Source: Microbacterium terregens
GTDB taxonomy: Bacteria > Pseudomonadota > Alphaproteobacteria > Sphingomonadales > Sphingomonadaceae
Reading direction: 5' to 3'
Assembly (NCBI RefSeq): GCF_027922045.1
Contig: NZ_BSEX01000001.1
Span: 195,968 to 241,328 of the forward strand
Length of the DNA: 45,361 nt
The position numbers and the translations under genes were made by a program. Positions 27,452 through 35,895 of this stretch are shown here, piece after piece. The notes beneath the pieces are model-generated. The model saw nothing but the letters and a program-made list of their open reading frames with translations, was not told the DNA's origin and did not search any database. Numbering within the stretch: position 1 is the stretch's first letter; each line of letters starts with the position of its first letter.

Positions 27452-28381
27452 ATGACAAGTTCCGAGACGCGGCCCGACGACTGCATCATCATCGGCGCCG
27501 GCCCCGCCGGCCTCACCGCCGCCATCTATCTGGCACGCTTCCACCTTTCGATCCGGCTTTTCGACTGCGGCTCCAGCCGCGCGGCGATGATCCCCTGCAC
27601 GCGCAATCACGCCGGCTATCCCGAGGGGATCAAGGGCACCGATCTGCTCCGGCTGATGTACGCACAGGCCAAGCGCTACGGTGCCCACCGGGAGCTTGCG
27701 GAGGTCACCGGCCTCTCCCGCGAGGAGGACGGGTTCGCCGTCCGGGTCGGCGATCGGATCGCGCGCGCCCGCACCGTGCTGCTGGCGACCGGCGTGGTGA
27801 ACCACCGGCCCAAGAGCCTGCCGAATGACGTCCACGACGCCGCGCTCGCCCGCGGACTGCTGCGCTACTGCCCGATCTGCGACGGCTATGAGGTGACCGA
27901 CAAGCGCGTGGGCGTGATCGGTACCGGCGATCACGGCATGCGCGAGGCGCTGTTCCTGCGCGGCTATACCCGGGACGTGACGCTGATCGCGCCGGAAGCC
28001 GAGCATGGACTGTACGACGCCTGCGCGGCGAAGCTCGACGCCGCCGGCATCCAGCGTGTGGATGGGCCCTGCGGCGGCTTCGCGATCGAGGGCGACCAGC
28101 TGGCGCTCGACACCGCCGGCGGGCGGATGGCGTTCGACAGCGTCTATCCGGCGCTCGGCTCCCGCATCCGCTCGCACCTGGCGGTGGAGGCAGGCGCGCG
28201 GGCAAGCGAGGACGGCTGCCTGGAGGTAGATGACCACCAGCGCACTTCCATTCCCGGCCTGTTCGCCGCGGGGGACGTGGTGAAAGGCCTGGACCAGATC
28301 AGCCACGCCATGGGCGAAGCCGGCGTCGCGGCCACCACGATCCGCAACACGCTGAGCGAGCAGTCGCCGCTTTGGCGCTAA
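27452..28381 (+). CDS. Thioredoxin-reductase-like NAD(P)/FAD-dependent oxidoreductase
   Basis: This 309-residue two-dinucleotide-domain flavoprotein begins at the ATG at 27452, with GGAG five bases upstream. The FAD motif is [13 protein letters not shown] (Gly residues 15-20). A redox CPIC pair lies at Cys140/Cys143 in YCPICDGYE, in the same place as the active site of bacterial TrxB. The second motif is GVIGTGDHG, where the usual GGGDSA is changed, and AAGDVV lies near the end. The divergent second glycine motif suggests a non-standard electron donor or partner, so a ferredoxin/flavin-type reductase or a specialised reductase is possible. It is inverted relative to the flanking ribosomal operon and overlaps the sulfotransferase gene tail by four bases. 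Confidence 0.88.
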   Translation: MTSSETRPDDCIIIGAGPAGLTAAIYLARFHLSIRLFDCGSSRAAMIPCTRNHAGYPEGIKGTDLLRLMYAQAKRYGAHRELAEVTGLSREEDGFAVRVGDRIARARTVLLATGVVNHRPKSLPNDVHDAALARGLLRYCPICDGYEVTDKRVGVIGTGDHGMREALFLRGYTRDVTLIAPEAEHGLYDACAAKLDAAGIQRVDGPCGGFAIEGDQLALDTAGGRMAFDSVYPALGSRIRSHLAVEAGARASEDGCLEVDDHQRTSIPGLFAAGDVVKGLDQISHAMGEAGVAATTIRNTLSEQSPLWR

Positions 28382-29595
28382 CCCAGGACTTCCAGCTTCT
28401 CCGACACAGGGCTGTGGGCACCGCGCACCGCCCGCTCGACTTCGGCCTCGCTCAGGCCGAAGTCGCCGAGCGCATAGCGGTGGCCCGCCAGCCGGCGGTG
28501 CCGCCGCTGGTCCAGGTAGCGTTGCATCCGGCTCCGCACTTCTTCCGTCAGCGGCAGGTCGAGCATGCGATAGACCCGCTGCATCTCCCGCTCCCAATCC
28601 TCGCCGATCCCATCGAAGCCGACGTCCACTTGCGGCACGTCCGCCGCCGCGCGCGCGGCCCGCATCCGCCGCTCCCGCAACGCCACCTTGCGCACCCACT
28701 CCGCCCCGATCCAGTGGCGGTCGACATGGTCGGATTGCACGCGCATCTGGCTGTGTACCAGCGATGCCGAGGACGCGACCACGGCCGATGCCGGTCGGTC
28801 GAGGCAGACGAGCCGCGCGTCCGGGAAGGCCTCCAGCAGCGAGTCCAGATCCTGCGCGAACTGGGGGAGCTTGAGCACCCACGGTCGGTGCTCCCGGTCC
28901 TCTCGCCCCTTCCCGAGCCAGGCCACCGTCTGCAACAGTCGCTTGAACTCGGCATAGACAGGTCGGGTGTCCATCGCCTCGCTAGCGGCCGCGAAGCTCG
29001 GGATGCGCCACTGCGCCTCGAACGCCGCGCCGAAGATCGACACGTTGTGCAGCCCGATCTCCTCGTCAGCCGCCTCCAGGGCGGTCGGATGGATGATGCG
29101 GAACTCGGGGTTCAGCCATTCCGCACAGCGCAGGCCGATCCATGCCCGCACCCGCCGGTCGTCGAGCCAGCGGCGCCGCGCGATCGGCACCGGGTTCCAG
29201 CTTTCGAAGAAGCGGGTGTGCGCCAACCGGGGATCGCAGGCGAGCAGCCGCTGCATCCGCGTGCTCCCCGAGCGCATCTGCCCCAGCACGATGATCGGCC
29301 GGAGAATAGGTTGTTCGAGGATCTCCGGATGCCGCCGCCAGAGCGCATGGACGCGCGCCCGATCGGCAAGGGCTGCGACCAGCTGGCCATAGGCGATCAC
29401 AGTCCCGAGCGGCGACAGGGCCGCCTCTTCCCGCAGCGCCTGGGTGAGTCGCTCCAGCCGCTCCTCCCAACCGCTGCCGCTTCCCAACTCCTGGAGGCCG
29501 GTTCGCGCGCGCGCGGCGGCGATCAGATGATCCGGCTCCAGAACGGGTCGCGAAAGCCAGCCTCGGCTCCATGCCTTTTCCAGCAGCTCGCTCAC
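28378..29595 (-). CDS. Sulfotransferase family protein
   Basis: This protein of about 405 residues is related to PAPS-dependent sulfotransferases (Sulfotransfer_3 type). The 5'-phosphosulfate-binding loop reads LGQMRSGSTRMQRLL, and the second signature is ARLVCLDRPASAVVASSASL, where many members have HRDP. The acceptor may be a glycan, lipid or peptide; it cannot be told here. I chose the GTG at 29595 because it begins at the conserved ELLEKAW helix; a TTG at 29694 would add 33 residues without family character. Its end overlaps the convergent reductase gene by four bases. It follows the GT-C membrane protein gene in the same direction, suggesting a surface-modification pair. Confidence 0.8.
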   Translation of the reverse strand: MSELLEKAWSRGWLSRPVLEPDHLIAAARARTGLQELGSGSGWEERLERLTQALREEAALSPLGTVIAYGQLVAALADRARVHALWRRHPEILEQPILRPIIVLGQMRSGSTRMQRLLACDPRLAHTRFFESWNPVPIARRRWLDDRRVRAWIGLRCAEWLNPEFRIIHPTALEAADEEIGLHNVSIFGAAFEAQWRIPSFAAASEAMDTRPVYAEFKRLLQTVAWLGKGREDREHRPWVLKLPQFAQDLDSLLEAFPDARLVCLDRPASAVVASSASLVHSQMRVQSDHVDRHWIGAEWVRKVALRERRMRAARAAADVPQVDVGFDGIGEDWEREMQRVYRMLDLPLTEEVRSRMQRYLDQRRHRRLAGHRYALGDFGLSEAEVERAVRGAHSPVSEKLEVLG

Positions 29596-29760
29596 GCGGG
29601 CGTTCCGGCGGTGCTGCGCGGCAGGGGCGACGAGTTCCAAGCGAGAGATCTCCGGCAGCCAAGGTCGAGGGCCCTCGTTGGCGAGCAGGAACAACCCGCC
29701 AGCGAGCCACTAGTGCCACACGCCACTCTGACGGGCTTTGCCGCCCAAGGGTAGCCCGCG

Positions 29761-31251
29761 CTATCCGCGGCGTTGCGCGTGCTGGGTCCGCAGGTAGAGC
29801 GACAGGAGGCCGGAGGGCGACTGCATCCGGCGATAGGCGTTCCGCTCGGCCCAGCCACGAAGCGGGGCGTCCAGCCCGCCGGGCGCCGCGGGGGTCGAGC
29901 GCACCTCGCCGCCGGTCACGATCGCCGGTGGCGGCGCGCTGCTCAGCACCCGGTCCAGGCTCTCGCGCGTGACCATGTGCATCCGCTGCTCCTCGGCCGG
30001 CGTCGCCAGCCCGCGCATGCGGAACAGGAACGGCCCCATGGCGAAGCGGGGGTCGATGTCGAGCTTGCCGCCCGCAAACCGCTCCGGCGACAGGCTGACC
30101 GCCTTGCCCGGCATACCGCTGTCGTCCAGATGCTCGCCCAGCCAGTCGCCGTCCGCCACCGCGAACAGGATCGGCGAGCCGCCCCGCAGCGCCGCGATCG
30201 ACTCGCTGGTCGTCCGCCAAAGCCCCAGAACCAGGGTTGCAGCCAGCACCAGCCGCAGGCTCCTGCGCGGAGCGATCGGCCCATGGATCGCGCCAAAACG
30301 CACGAACAGCGGCGGCAGGATCGGAATGACGTATTGGCGGAAGCTCGGCTGCGGCAGCATTGCGGCGATGCAGCCGGCGATGATCAGCCAGTCGAGTGCC
30401 ACGCCATGGCGATCCCCGCCGTGGCGGAACCGCCGCCAGAGCACCAGCGCGAGCACCACCAGCGCCGGCCCCTGGACCAGGAACCAGGCGAGCCGGCCGA
30501 GCGTCGTCGGGAACTCCAGCATGTGCGCCTGCTCGTTGAGCATCCGCCATTGCTGGGGTGCGATCAGCGAATATTCGAAGACGCCGAACAGGAAGCTCTC
30601 CGGCGCGATCGCCAGCAGTGCCAGCGTCGGCACCACGCCGACCGCACCGCCCAGCGCATAGGCCGTGGCGCTGCGGAAGCGGTCGCGGCGCCCCTCGTAC
30701 AGCATCACCGCGAACAGCACGCCCGCCGGCACGATGTAGCTGATCTTGACCGACACGGCCGCGCCGAAGGCGAGCCCCGCCAGGAAGACGCGCCGGTTCG
30801 GGCGGATCCGCAGGTGCGTGTCGACCAGCAGCCAGATGCCCAGCGCCTCGAAGAACACCGGCAGCGCGTCGTTGCGTGCGACGCCGCCGGCAAAGATCAT
30901 CGCGTCGCACAATGCCAGCATGACCGCGGCGGCGAATGCGCGCCGCGGCGTTCCCCCCGCCGCCTTTGCCGCCAGGTAGACGAACACGATCGCCCCGGCG
31001 GCGGCGGCCGCATTGGCGAGCCGCAGCGCAAGAAACAGCCAGCCTTCCTCGACAAAGGCGAACGGCGCGAGAAGAAAGGGCTGCAGCGGCGTCTGCAGGT
31101 ACATGAAATCGCGGAACGGCAGCCCGTACCGCATCAGCTCCACGGCAGCGACATATTGGCTCTCGTCGCGGTTCAGCGGCAGCACCAGTGCAGCGAGCAC
31201 GAACAGCGTCAGGGCTGCGAGGAGCAGCAACGGAGCAGGCTTGCGAAACAT
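29761..31251 (-). CDS. Multi-pass membrane glycosyltransferase-like protein (GT-C / GT39-like)
   Basis: This 496-residue protein has an N-terminal helix, then LNRDESQYVAAVELMRYG, a typical GT-C catalytic Asp-Glu motif in the first periplasmic loop, and about nine more hydrophobic segments. The C-terminal part of roughly 150 residues is soluble. GT-C enzymes use polyprenyl-phosphate sugars at the periplasmic face to modify lipids or proteins. The ATG at 31251 is preferred over the upstream TTG at 31287. It lies 87 bases after rimM and 66 or more bases before the sulfotransferase start. With the sulfotransferase it interrupts the rimM-trmD linkage. Substrate unknown. Confidence 0.8.
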   Translation of the reverse strand: MFRKPAPLLLLAALTLFVLAALVLPLNRDESQYVAAVELMRYGLPFRDFMYLQTPLQPFLLAPFAFVEEGWLFLALRLANAAAAAGAIVFVYLAAKAAGGTPRRAFAAAVMLALCDAMIFAGGVARNDALPVFFEALGIWLLVDTHLRIRPNRRVFLAGLAFGAAVSVKISYIVPAGVLFAVMLYEGRRDRFRSATAYALGGAVGVVPTLALLAIAPESFLFGVFEYSLIAPQQWRMLNEQAHMLEFPTTLGRLAWFLVQGPALVVLALVLWRRFRHGGDRHGVALDWLIIAGCIAAMLPQPSFRQYVIPILPPLFVRFGAIHGPIAPRRSLRLVLAATLVLGLWRTTSESIAALRGGSPILFAVADGDWLGEHLDDSGMPGKAVSLSPERFAGGKLDIDPRFAMGPFLFRMRGLATPAEEQRMHMVTRESLDRVLSSAPPPAIVTGGEVRSTPAAPGGLDAPLRGWAERNAYRRMQSPSGLLSLYLRTQHAQRRG

Positions 31252-31338
31252 CGCGGGCGGCCTAGCCAGCGGCCGCAGGGGCGGCAAGCGACGAATTATG
31301 ACAATCTTGCAACAGCTTGCCCGGTCGTCGCGCGTGTC

Positions 31339-31800
31339 TCAGACCTCGATGAAGGCCGTCGTGACCACCAGTCGCTCGCCATTCCATTCCGGAACCGCGT
31401 CGGCCCGCATCGGAACCATGAAGCGCTTGCCCGTCGGACGCTCGATCTCCAGCACGTCGCCCGCGCCGAAATTCTCGACAGCGACCACGGTGCCGAGCGG
31501 TTCGTCCGTATCGGAGACCGCAGCCAGCCCGATCAGGTCCGCGTGATAATATTCGCCTTCCTCCAGCGGAGGCAGGCTGTCGCGCGGCACCCACAGCTGG
31601 GTACCGCGCAACGCTTCGGCCGCGTCGCGCGAGGAGACCTCGGCAAAGCGGGCGATGGCGCCATTGTTGCCCGGCCGAAGTGACCGGAGCGTCAGGGCCC
31701 CGCCGTTCAGCACGGTGTGCGCGCCCAGGTCTTCGGCGAAGACCTTGAGCCGCACCTCGCCTGCGACGCCGTGCGCGCCGATCGCGACGGCGAGCACCAC
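31339..31800 (-). CDS. rimM: Ribosome maturation factor RimM
   Basis: This 16S rRNA processing factor binds S19 in the 30S head. The conserved core starts right at the proposed GTG at 31800 (VVLAVAIGAHGVAGEVRLKVF) and includes EEGEYYHADLIGL and a C-terminal PRC-barrel with VENFGAGDVLEIE and RFMVPM. The length from here is 153 residues. The frame stays open to an ATG at 31944, which would give 201 residues with an Arg/Pro/Thr-rich front. That stretch has weaker third-position GC bias and is overlapped by a better-supported small ORF (31832-31981). I therefore favour the short form, perhaps translated by re-initiation, but the long form cannot be excluded. Confidence 0.9.
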   Translation of the reverse strand: MVLAVAIGAHGVAGEVRLKVFAEDLGAHTVLNGGALTLRSLRPGNNGAIARFAEVSSRDAAEALRGTQLWVPRDSLPPLEEGEYYHADLIGLAAVSDTDEPLGTVVAVENFGAGDVLEIERPTGKRFMVPMRADAVPEWNGERLVVTTAFIEV

Positions 31801-31831
31801 CCGGCGCTCGCCGTCTGCGTCCGGCTCCGCC

Positions 31832-31981
31832 TCAGGCGTCGGGAGATCCGTCGCCGCCGCCGGGGGCGTCGTCGGCACCCTCCGCGGGATCGGGCGTCGA
31901 GACGCCGGTGTTCGCACCGGTGTCCGGGGACGACGAGTCGTCATGGTCGTTGGCGCCGTGCTGTTCGGGGTCGATGGTCAT
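31832..31981 (-). CDS. Acidic 49-residue small ORF upstream of rimM
   Basis: The ATG at 31981 is preceded by AGGAG at 7-8 bases, and a TGA at 31832 ends the frame. The product is disordered and very acidic, rich in Asp, Gly, Pro and Ser (for example NDHDDSSSPDTG and EGADDAPGGGDG), with no Cys, Lys, Arg, Trp or Tyr. In this frame about 42 of 49 codons end in G or C, as in neighbouring genes; in the rimM frame over the same bases the proportion is lower by my count. It lies between rpsP and rimM in the same direction. It may be a true micro-protein or a translated leader that sets rimM expression. Confidence 0.5.
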   Translation of the reverse strand: MTIDPEQHGANDHDDSSSPDTGANTGVSTPDPAEGADDAPGGGDGSPDA

Positions 31982-32055
31982 CGTGCCGCTCCTTCTGCCG
32001 GCCCGCCCCTTGCAGGCGGGTTCGGCAGAAGAAACGCACGAATGTCCGTTTGGGC

Positions 32056-32439
32056 TCAGGCCTCGGCGGTCTCGGCCGGAGCCTCGGCAGCGGCAGCCGC
32101 CTCGGCCGCCTTGGCCGCACGCTCTTCAGCGCGCTCGGTGGCCTTTTCGCCCGGCTTGCCCTTGTTCGGGTTGTTGCGCGCGGTGCGCTCCTTGACGCCG
32201 GCTGCGTCGAGGAAGCGGAGGACGCGGTCGGTCGGCTGCGCACCAACGCTCAGCCAGTGCTTCGCACGCTCGGTGTCGAGCACGACGCGCTTCTCGTCGT
32301 CCTTGGCGAGCAGCGGGTTGTAGGTGCCGACCTTCTCGATGAACTTGCCGTCGCGCGGGCTGCGCGCGTCGGCAACCACGATCCGGTAGTAGGGGCGCTT
32401 CTTGGAGCCGCCGCGCGACAGACGCATGCTGATTGCCAT
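32056..32439 (-). CDS. rpsP: 30S ribosomal protein S16
   Basis: This 127-residue ribosomal protein has the conserved core [34 protein letters not shown], and the [15 protein letters not shown] block. After about residue 90 comes an Ala/Glu-rich helical tail typical of alphaproteobacterial S16 and not part of the minimal fold. The ATG at 32439 has AAGGAAA upstream. It follows ffh by 77 bases and precedes the small acidic ORF and rimM, in the conserved ffh-rpsP-rimM order. Confidence 0.98.
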   Translation of the reverse strand: MAISMRLSRGGSKKRPYYRIVVADARSPRDGKFIEKVGTYNPLLAKDDEKRVVLDTERAKHWLSVGAQPTDRVLRFLDAAGVKERTARNNPNKGKPGEKATERAEERAAKAAEAAAAAEAPAETAEA

Positions 32440-32516
32440 GAGATTTCCTTCTTCTTTCTACTCGTGGCCGCGGCAATCGCCGGACCGTTGGTTGCTGATT
32501 GCTCCTTTCGGAGCGC

Positions 32517-34022
32517 TCACTTCTTCTTGATCAGATTCTCGAAGCCGGGGGGCAGCTGCATGCCGCCCTTGCCGCCCCCGGGAAGCCCGGGCAGGCCGCC
32601 GCTACCGCCGGCCTTGCTCATCATGTCGCCCAGCTCAGCGCCGCCGAGCGCATTGCCCAGGCCGGCCATGCCGCCGCCCGGACCGCCCTTGCCCAGCATC
32701 GCCATCATGCCCTTCAGACCGCCCATCTTCTTGAGCTTCTTCATGGCCGTCGACATTTCCTGATGCATCTTCAGGAGCTTGTTGACGTCCTGCACCGTGG
32801 TGCCGGAACCCTTGGCGACGCGGATCTTGCGCTTGGCGTTGAGCAGTTCGGGCTTGGCGCGTTCCTTGGGCGTCATCGACGTGATCATCGCGTCCATGCG
32901 CAGCAGGATCTTCTCGTCGACCGCACCGGAGGCCATTGCCGCCTGCGCCTTCTTCATGCCCGGGATCATGCCGGCCAACGCACCCAGCCCGCCCATGCGA
33001 CGCATCTGCTGGAGCTGCGCACGCAGGTCGTTCATGTCGAACTGGCCCTTGGCCATCCGGTTGGCGATGCGCTCGGCATCCTCCGCCTGGATGCTCTCGG
33101 CCGCACGTTCGACCAGCGACACCACGTCGCCCATGCCAAGAATGCGGCCGGCGACGCGCTTCGGGTGGAACGGCTCGATCGCGTCGAGCTTTTCGCCGAC
33201 GCCCGCAAACTTGATCGGCTTGCCGGTGACCGCGCGCATCGACAGCGCCGCACCACCGCGCGCATCGCCGTCCATGCGGGTCAGCACGACGCCCGTCAGC
33301 GGCACCTGTTCGGAGAAGCTGGTCGCGACGTTAACCGCGTCCTGGCCGGTCAGCGAGTCGACCACCAGCAGCGTCTCGTTCGGACAGGCGATGTCGGACA
33401 CCGCCTTCATCTCGTCCATCAGCGCCTGGTCGACGTGCAGGCGGCCCGCAGTGTCGAGCATCAGCACGTCGAAGCCCTGGAGCTTCGCCGCCTGCAGCGC
33501 ACGCCGTGCAATGTCGACCGGCTGCTGGCCCGCGACGATCGGCAGCGTCGCCACCTCGACCTGCTGGCCCAGCACCGCCAGCTGCTCCTGCGCGGCCGGA
33601 CGGTTGACGTCGAGCGACGCCATCAGGACCTTCTTGCGCTCGCGGCCCGACAGAAGCTTTGCGAGCTTGGCCGTCGTGGTGGTCTTGCCCGAGCCCTGGA
33701 GACCCACCAGCATCACCACCGCCGGCGGCGTGACCGCGATGTCCAGCTCAGCCGTGTCCGGCCCCAGCATGTCGACCAGCGTGTCATGGACGATCTTGAC
33801 GACCTGCTGCCCCGGCGTGACCGAGCGCAGCACGTCCTGGCCGATCGCAGCCTCGGTCGCCTTGTCGACGAAGGAGCGCGCGACCGGAAGCGCGACGTCG
33901 GCCTCCAGCAGCGCCACGCGCACTTCGCGCATGGCGGTACGCACGTCGGCTTCGGTCAGCGCACCACGGCCCCGCAGGCGATCGAAGACGCCTCCCAGCC
34001 GGTCGCTCAAGCTATCGAACAC
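32517..34022 (-). CDS. ffh: Signal recognition particle protein Ffh
   Basis: This 501-residue SRP54 GTPase binds 4.5S RNA and signal sequences of nascent membrane proteins. The N-domain helix bundle is followed by G1 GLQGSGKTTTTAKLA, LDTAGRLHVD (G3), TRMDGDARGG (G4), and a Met- and Gly-rich M domain ending GMQLPPGFENLIKKK. The GTG at 34022 starts the conserved N-terminus (FDSLSDRLGGVFDRL), with GGAG upstream; the frame upstream to 34133 would cross a hairpin and is not family-like. Its receptor FtsY is encoded 3.7 kb away in this window. Confidence 0.97.
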   Translation of the reverse strand: MFDSLSDRLGGVFDRLRGRGALTEADVRTAMREVRVALLEADVALPVARSFVDKATEAAIGQDVLRSVTPGQQVVKIVHDTLVDMLGPDTAELDIAVTPPAVVMLVGLQGSGKTTTTAKLAKLLSGRERKKVLMASLDVNRPAAQEQLAVLGQQVEVATLPIVAGQQPVDIARRALQAAKLQGFDVLMLDTAGRLHVDQALMDEMKAVSDIACPNETLLVVDSLTGQDAVNVATSFSEQVPLTGVVLTRMDGDARGGAALSMRAVTGKPIKFAGVGEKLDAIEPFHPKRVAGRILGMGDVVSLVERAAESIQAEDAERIANRMAKGQFDMNDLRAQLQQMRRMGGLGALAGMIPGMKKAQAAMASGAVDEKILLRMDAMITSMTPKERAKPELLNAKRKIRVAKGSGTTVQDVNKLLKMHQEMSTAMKKLKKMGGLKGMMAMLGKGGPGGGMAGLGNALGGAELGDMMSKAGGSGGLPGLPGGGKGGMQLPPGFENLIKKK

Positions 34023-34063
34023 GTACCTGCTCCACTTCCATGTCCTCCGTCCGGCGCCCAAGC

Positions 34064-34099
34064 AAAACACGCCGGCGGACGAAACCTCGTCGGCCGGCG
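34064..34099 (-). promoter_or_regulatory. Hairpin with U-run in the ffh leader; possible attenuator
   Basis: CGCCGGC (34070-34076) pairs with GCCGGCG (34093-34099), and GACGA (34078-34082) with TCGTC (34087-34091), with one mismatch between. In the minus-strand RNA the stem is followed by GTGTTTTG. It lies 42-77 bases upstream of the ffh start, with no leftward gene before it, so it looks like a terminator inside the ffh leader. Confidence 0.4.
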
Positions 34100-34239
34100 T
34101 CGCCCGTGGGCGTTCGCATGGATGCCGTCCCATTGAGGAACGACGGTGGCCCGATAGCGGATTGCGCCGAACTGGGCAAGTCGTGCGCGGAGCCGGCAGG
34201 ATTTAACCCGATCTACATACCTGTGGCGGACAAGGAGTC

Positions 34240-35895
34240 ATGCGCTCGCGGCTTCCTCTCGGCACGATCTTCGGCACCGATCGTTCAGGCAGGTTGCGTC
34301 CTTCCTCGGACGCGCTGCTGCTGGGGATCGGCATCGCCTCGCTGCTGCTCCTGGTCGGGATCGGCAGCACCCTTCTCGCCAGCACGCTCGGGGTCTGGCT
34401 GGGGGGCGGACCGCCGCCGCAGCGGCTGCTCGTCGTGGCGCTGCTGCTCAACCTCGCGCTGATGCTGCTCGGCTGGAATCGCCATCAGGCGCAGCGCGCC
34501 GCCGCACAGGCGCAGGAGGCCGCCGAAGAACACGCCCGCGCGCTGGCAGCCCCCGACCCGCTGGCGATCCTGCTCAATCGCAAGGACTTCGCCTCCGAAG
34601 GTGCCGCGATGATCGAGCGCGCCGGCCGGGCGCGCGGCGCGGTTGCGCTGCTGCTGGTCGACCTCGATCATTTCAAGGCGATCAACGACATGCACGGCCA
34701 GCCGGCGGGTGACGTCGTGCTTCGGCACGCGGCGACCGCGCTGATCGAGACGATGCCGCCCGGCAGCCGCATCGCGCGCATGGGGGGCGACTCCTTTGCC
34801 TGCGCGCTGTCGATCGCCCCTGCCCAGCCGGCGCAGGTCCAGCGGCTTGCCGAACGCCTGCTGGCCCGGCTCTCGCAGCCGGTCGACGTGGGGGGCGTGC
34901 GCTGCCAGGTCACCGCCTCTGTCGGGGTCGCCTGCTCGGGCGCCGACTGCCCTTCGATCAAGGCGCTGATGCGCGCGGCCGACATCGCGCTCTATACCGC
35001 CAAGCGGAACGGCCGCGATCGCTTCGCCTGGTTCGATCGCTCGATGGAGCGCGAGCTGCACAGCCGGAACGACCTGGAAGAGGCGCTGCGGATCGCCATC
35101 CCCCAGGGTCAGATCCTCCCCTTCTTCGAACAGCAGATGGACCTCGTGACCGGCGACCTCGACGGGTTCGAGGTATTGCCCCGCTGGCAGCACCCGGCGC
35201 GTGGTTTGCTGGAAGGTGAGTCGTTCCTGCCGCTCGCGGAGGATACCGGCCTCGTCGCCGACCTGTCCTTGTCGCTGATGCGCCAGGCGTTCGACGCCGC
35301 CCGCGATTGGGACCCGTCGCTCTGCCTCACGGTCAATCTCTCGCGCTGCCAGCTGCGGGACGCCTGGCTCGCGCAGAAGATCCTGAAGCTCCTGACCGAA
35401 ACCGGCTTCCCGGCCCACCGTCTCCAGGTGGAAATCACCGAGAGCGCGCTGTTCGACAACCTGCCGCTGGCGCAATCGATCATCGGCAGCCTGAAGAACC
35501 AGGGCGTGCGGGTCGCGTTGGACGATTTCGGCACCGGCTATTCGAGCCTGGCCCATTTGCGCGCGCTGCCGCTCGACCGGATCAAGATCGACGCCAGCCT
35601 CGTCCAGTCCATGGCCGACAGTGCGGACGCCACCGCCATCGTCAACGCGATCGCGCGGCTGGGCGAGAGCCTGAACCTGCCCGTGACTGCGCAGGGCGTG
35701 CCGAACGATGCCGTCGAGACGCGCCTGCGCGGGATCGGCTGCGCCAAGGCACAGGGGCTGCGCTACGGGCCGCCGCTTTCCACCGCGGGCGTACGCCGGA
35801 TGCTCGCCGAGCGTCGCCAGCTCGTCGCACGCCCTGCCCCGGACGCGCCTGTTCAACTCCCGCTCGACGTCACCAACCAGCGCCTGGTTGGCTGA
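34240..35895 (+). CDS. Membrane-anchored degenerate GGDEF-EAL protein
   Basis: This 551-residue protein has two N-terminal membrane helices (about residues 27-48 and 62-80), a GGDEF-type domain (about 110-265) and an EAL-type domain (about 280-530). The diguanylate-cyclase signature is GGDSF (182-186), lacking the catalytic acidic residue, so synthesis of cyclic di-GMP is unlikely. In the EAL domain, Glu311 (EVL in place of EAL), the EITE and DDFGTGYSS metal sites and IKID are kept. However, the AEGVE loop reads AQGVP (Gln485), replacing a residue important for catalysis in characterised enzymes. It may be a weak phosphodiesterase or a c-di-GMP-responsive regulator. AAGGAG sits only two bases before the ATG. 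Its tail overlaps the convergent DUF924 gene by 26 bases. Confidence 0.88.
   Translation: MRSRLPLGTIFGTDRSGRLRPSSDALLLGIGIASLLLLVGIGSTLLASTLGVWLGGGPPPQRLLVVALLLNLALMLLGWNRHQAQRAAAQAQEAAEEHARALAAPDPLAILLNRKDFASEGAAMIERAGRARGAVALLLVDLDHFKAINDMHGQPAGDVVLRHAATALIETMPPGSRIARMGGDSFACALSIAPAQPAQVQRLAERLLARLSQPVDVGGVRCQVTASVGVACSGADCPSIKALMRAADIALYTAKRNGRDRFAWFDRSMERELHSRNDLEEALRIAIPQGQILPFFEQQMDLVTGDLDGFEVLPRWQHPARGLLEGESFLPLAEDTGLVADLSLSLMRQAFDAARDWDPSLCLTVNLSRCQLRDAWLAQKILKLLTETGFPAHRLQVEITESALFDNLPLAQSIIGSLKNQGVRVALDDFGTGYSSLAHLRALPLDRIKIDASLVQSMADSADATAIVNAIARLGESLNLPVTAQGVPNDAVETRLRGIGCAKAQGLRYGPPLSTAGVRRMLAERRQLVARPAPDAPVQLPLDVTNQRLVG

Noticed and set aside
29596..29694. TTG start giving a 438-residue sulfotransferase
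   Set aside because: The added residues lack family similarity and no ribosome binding site is seen; it remains possible, so it is noted in the feature.
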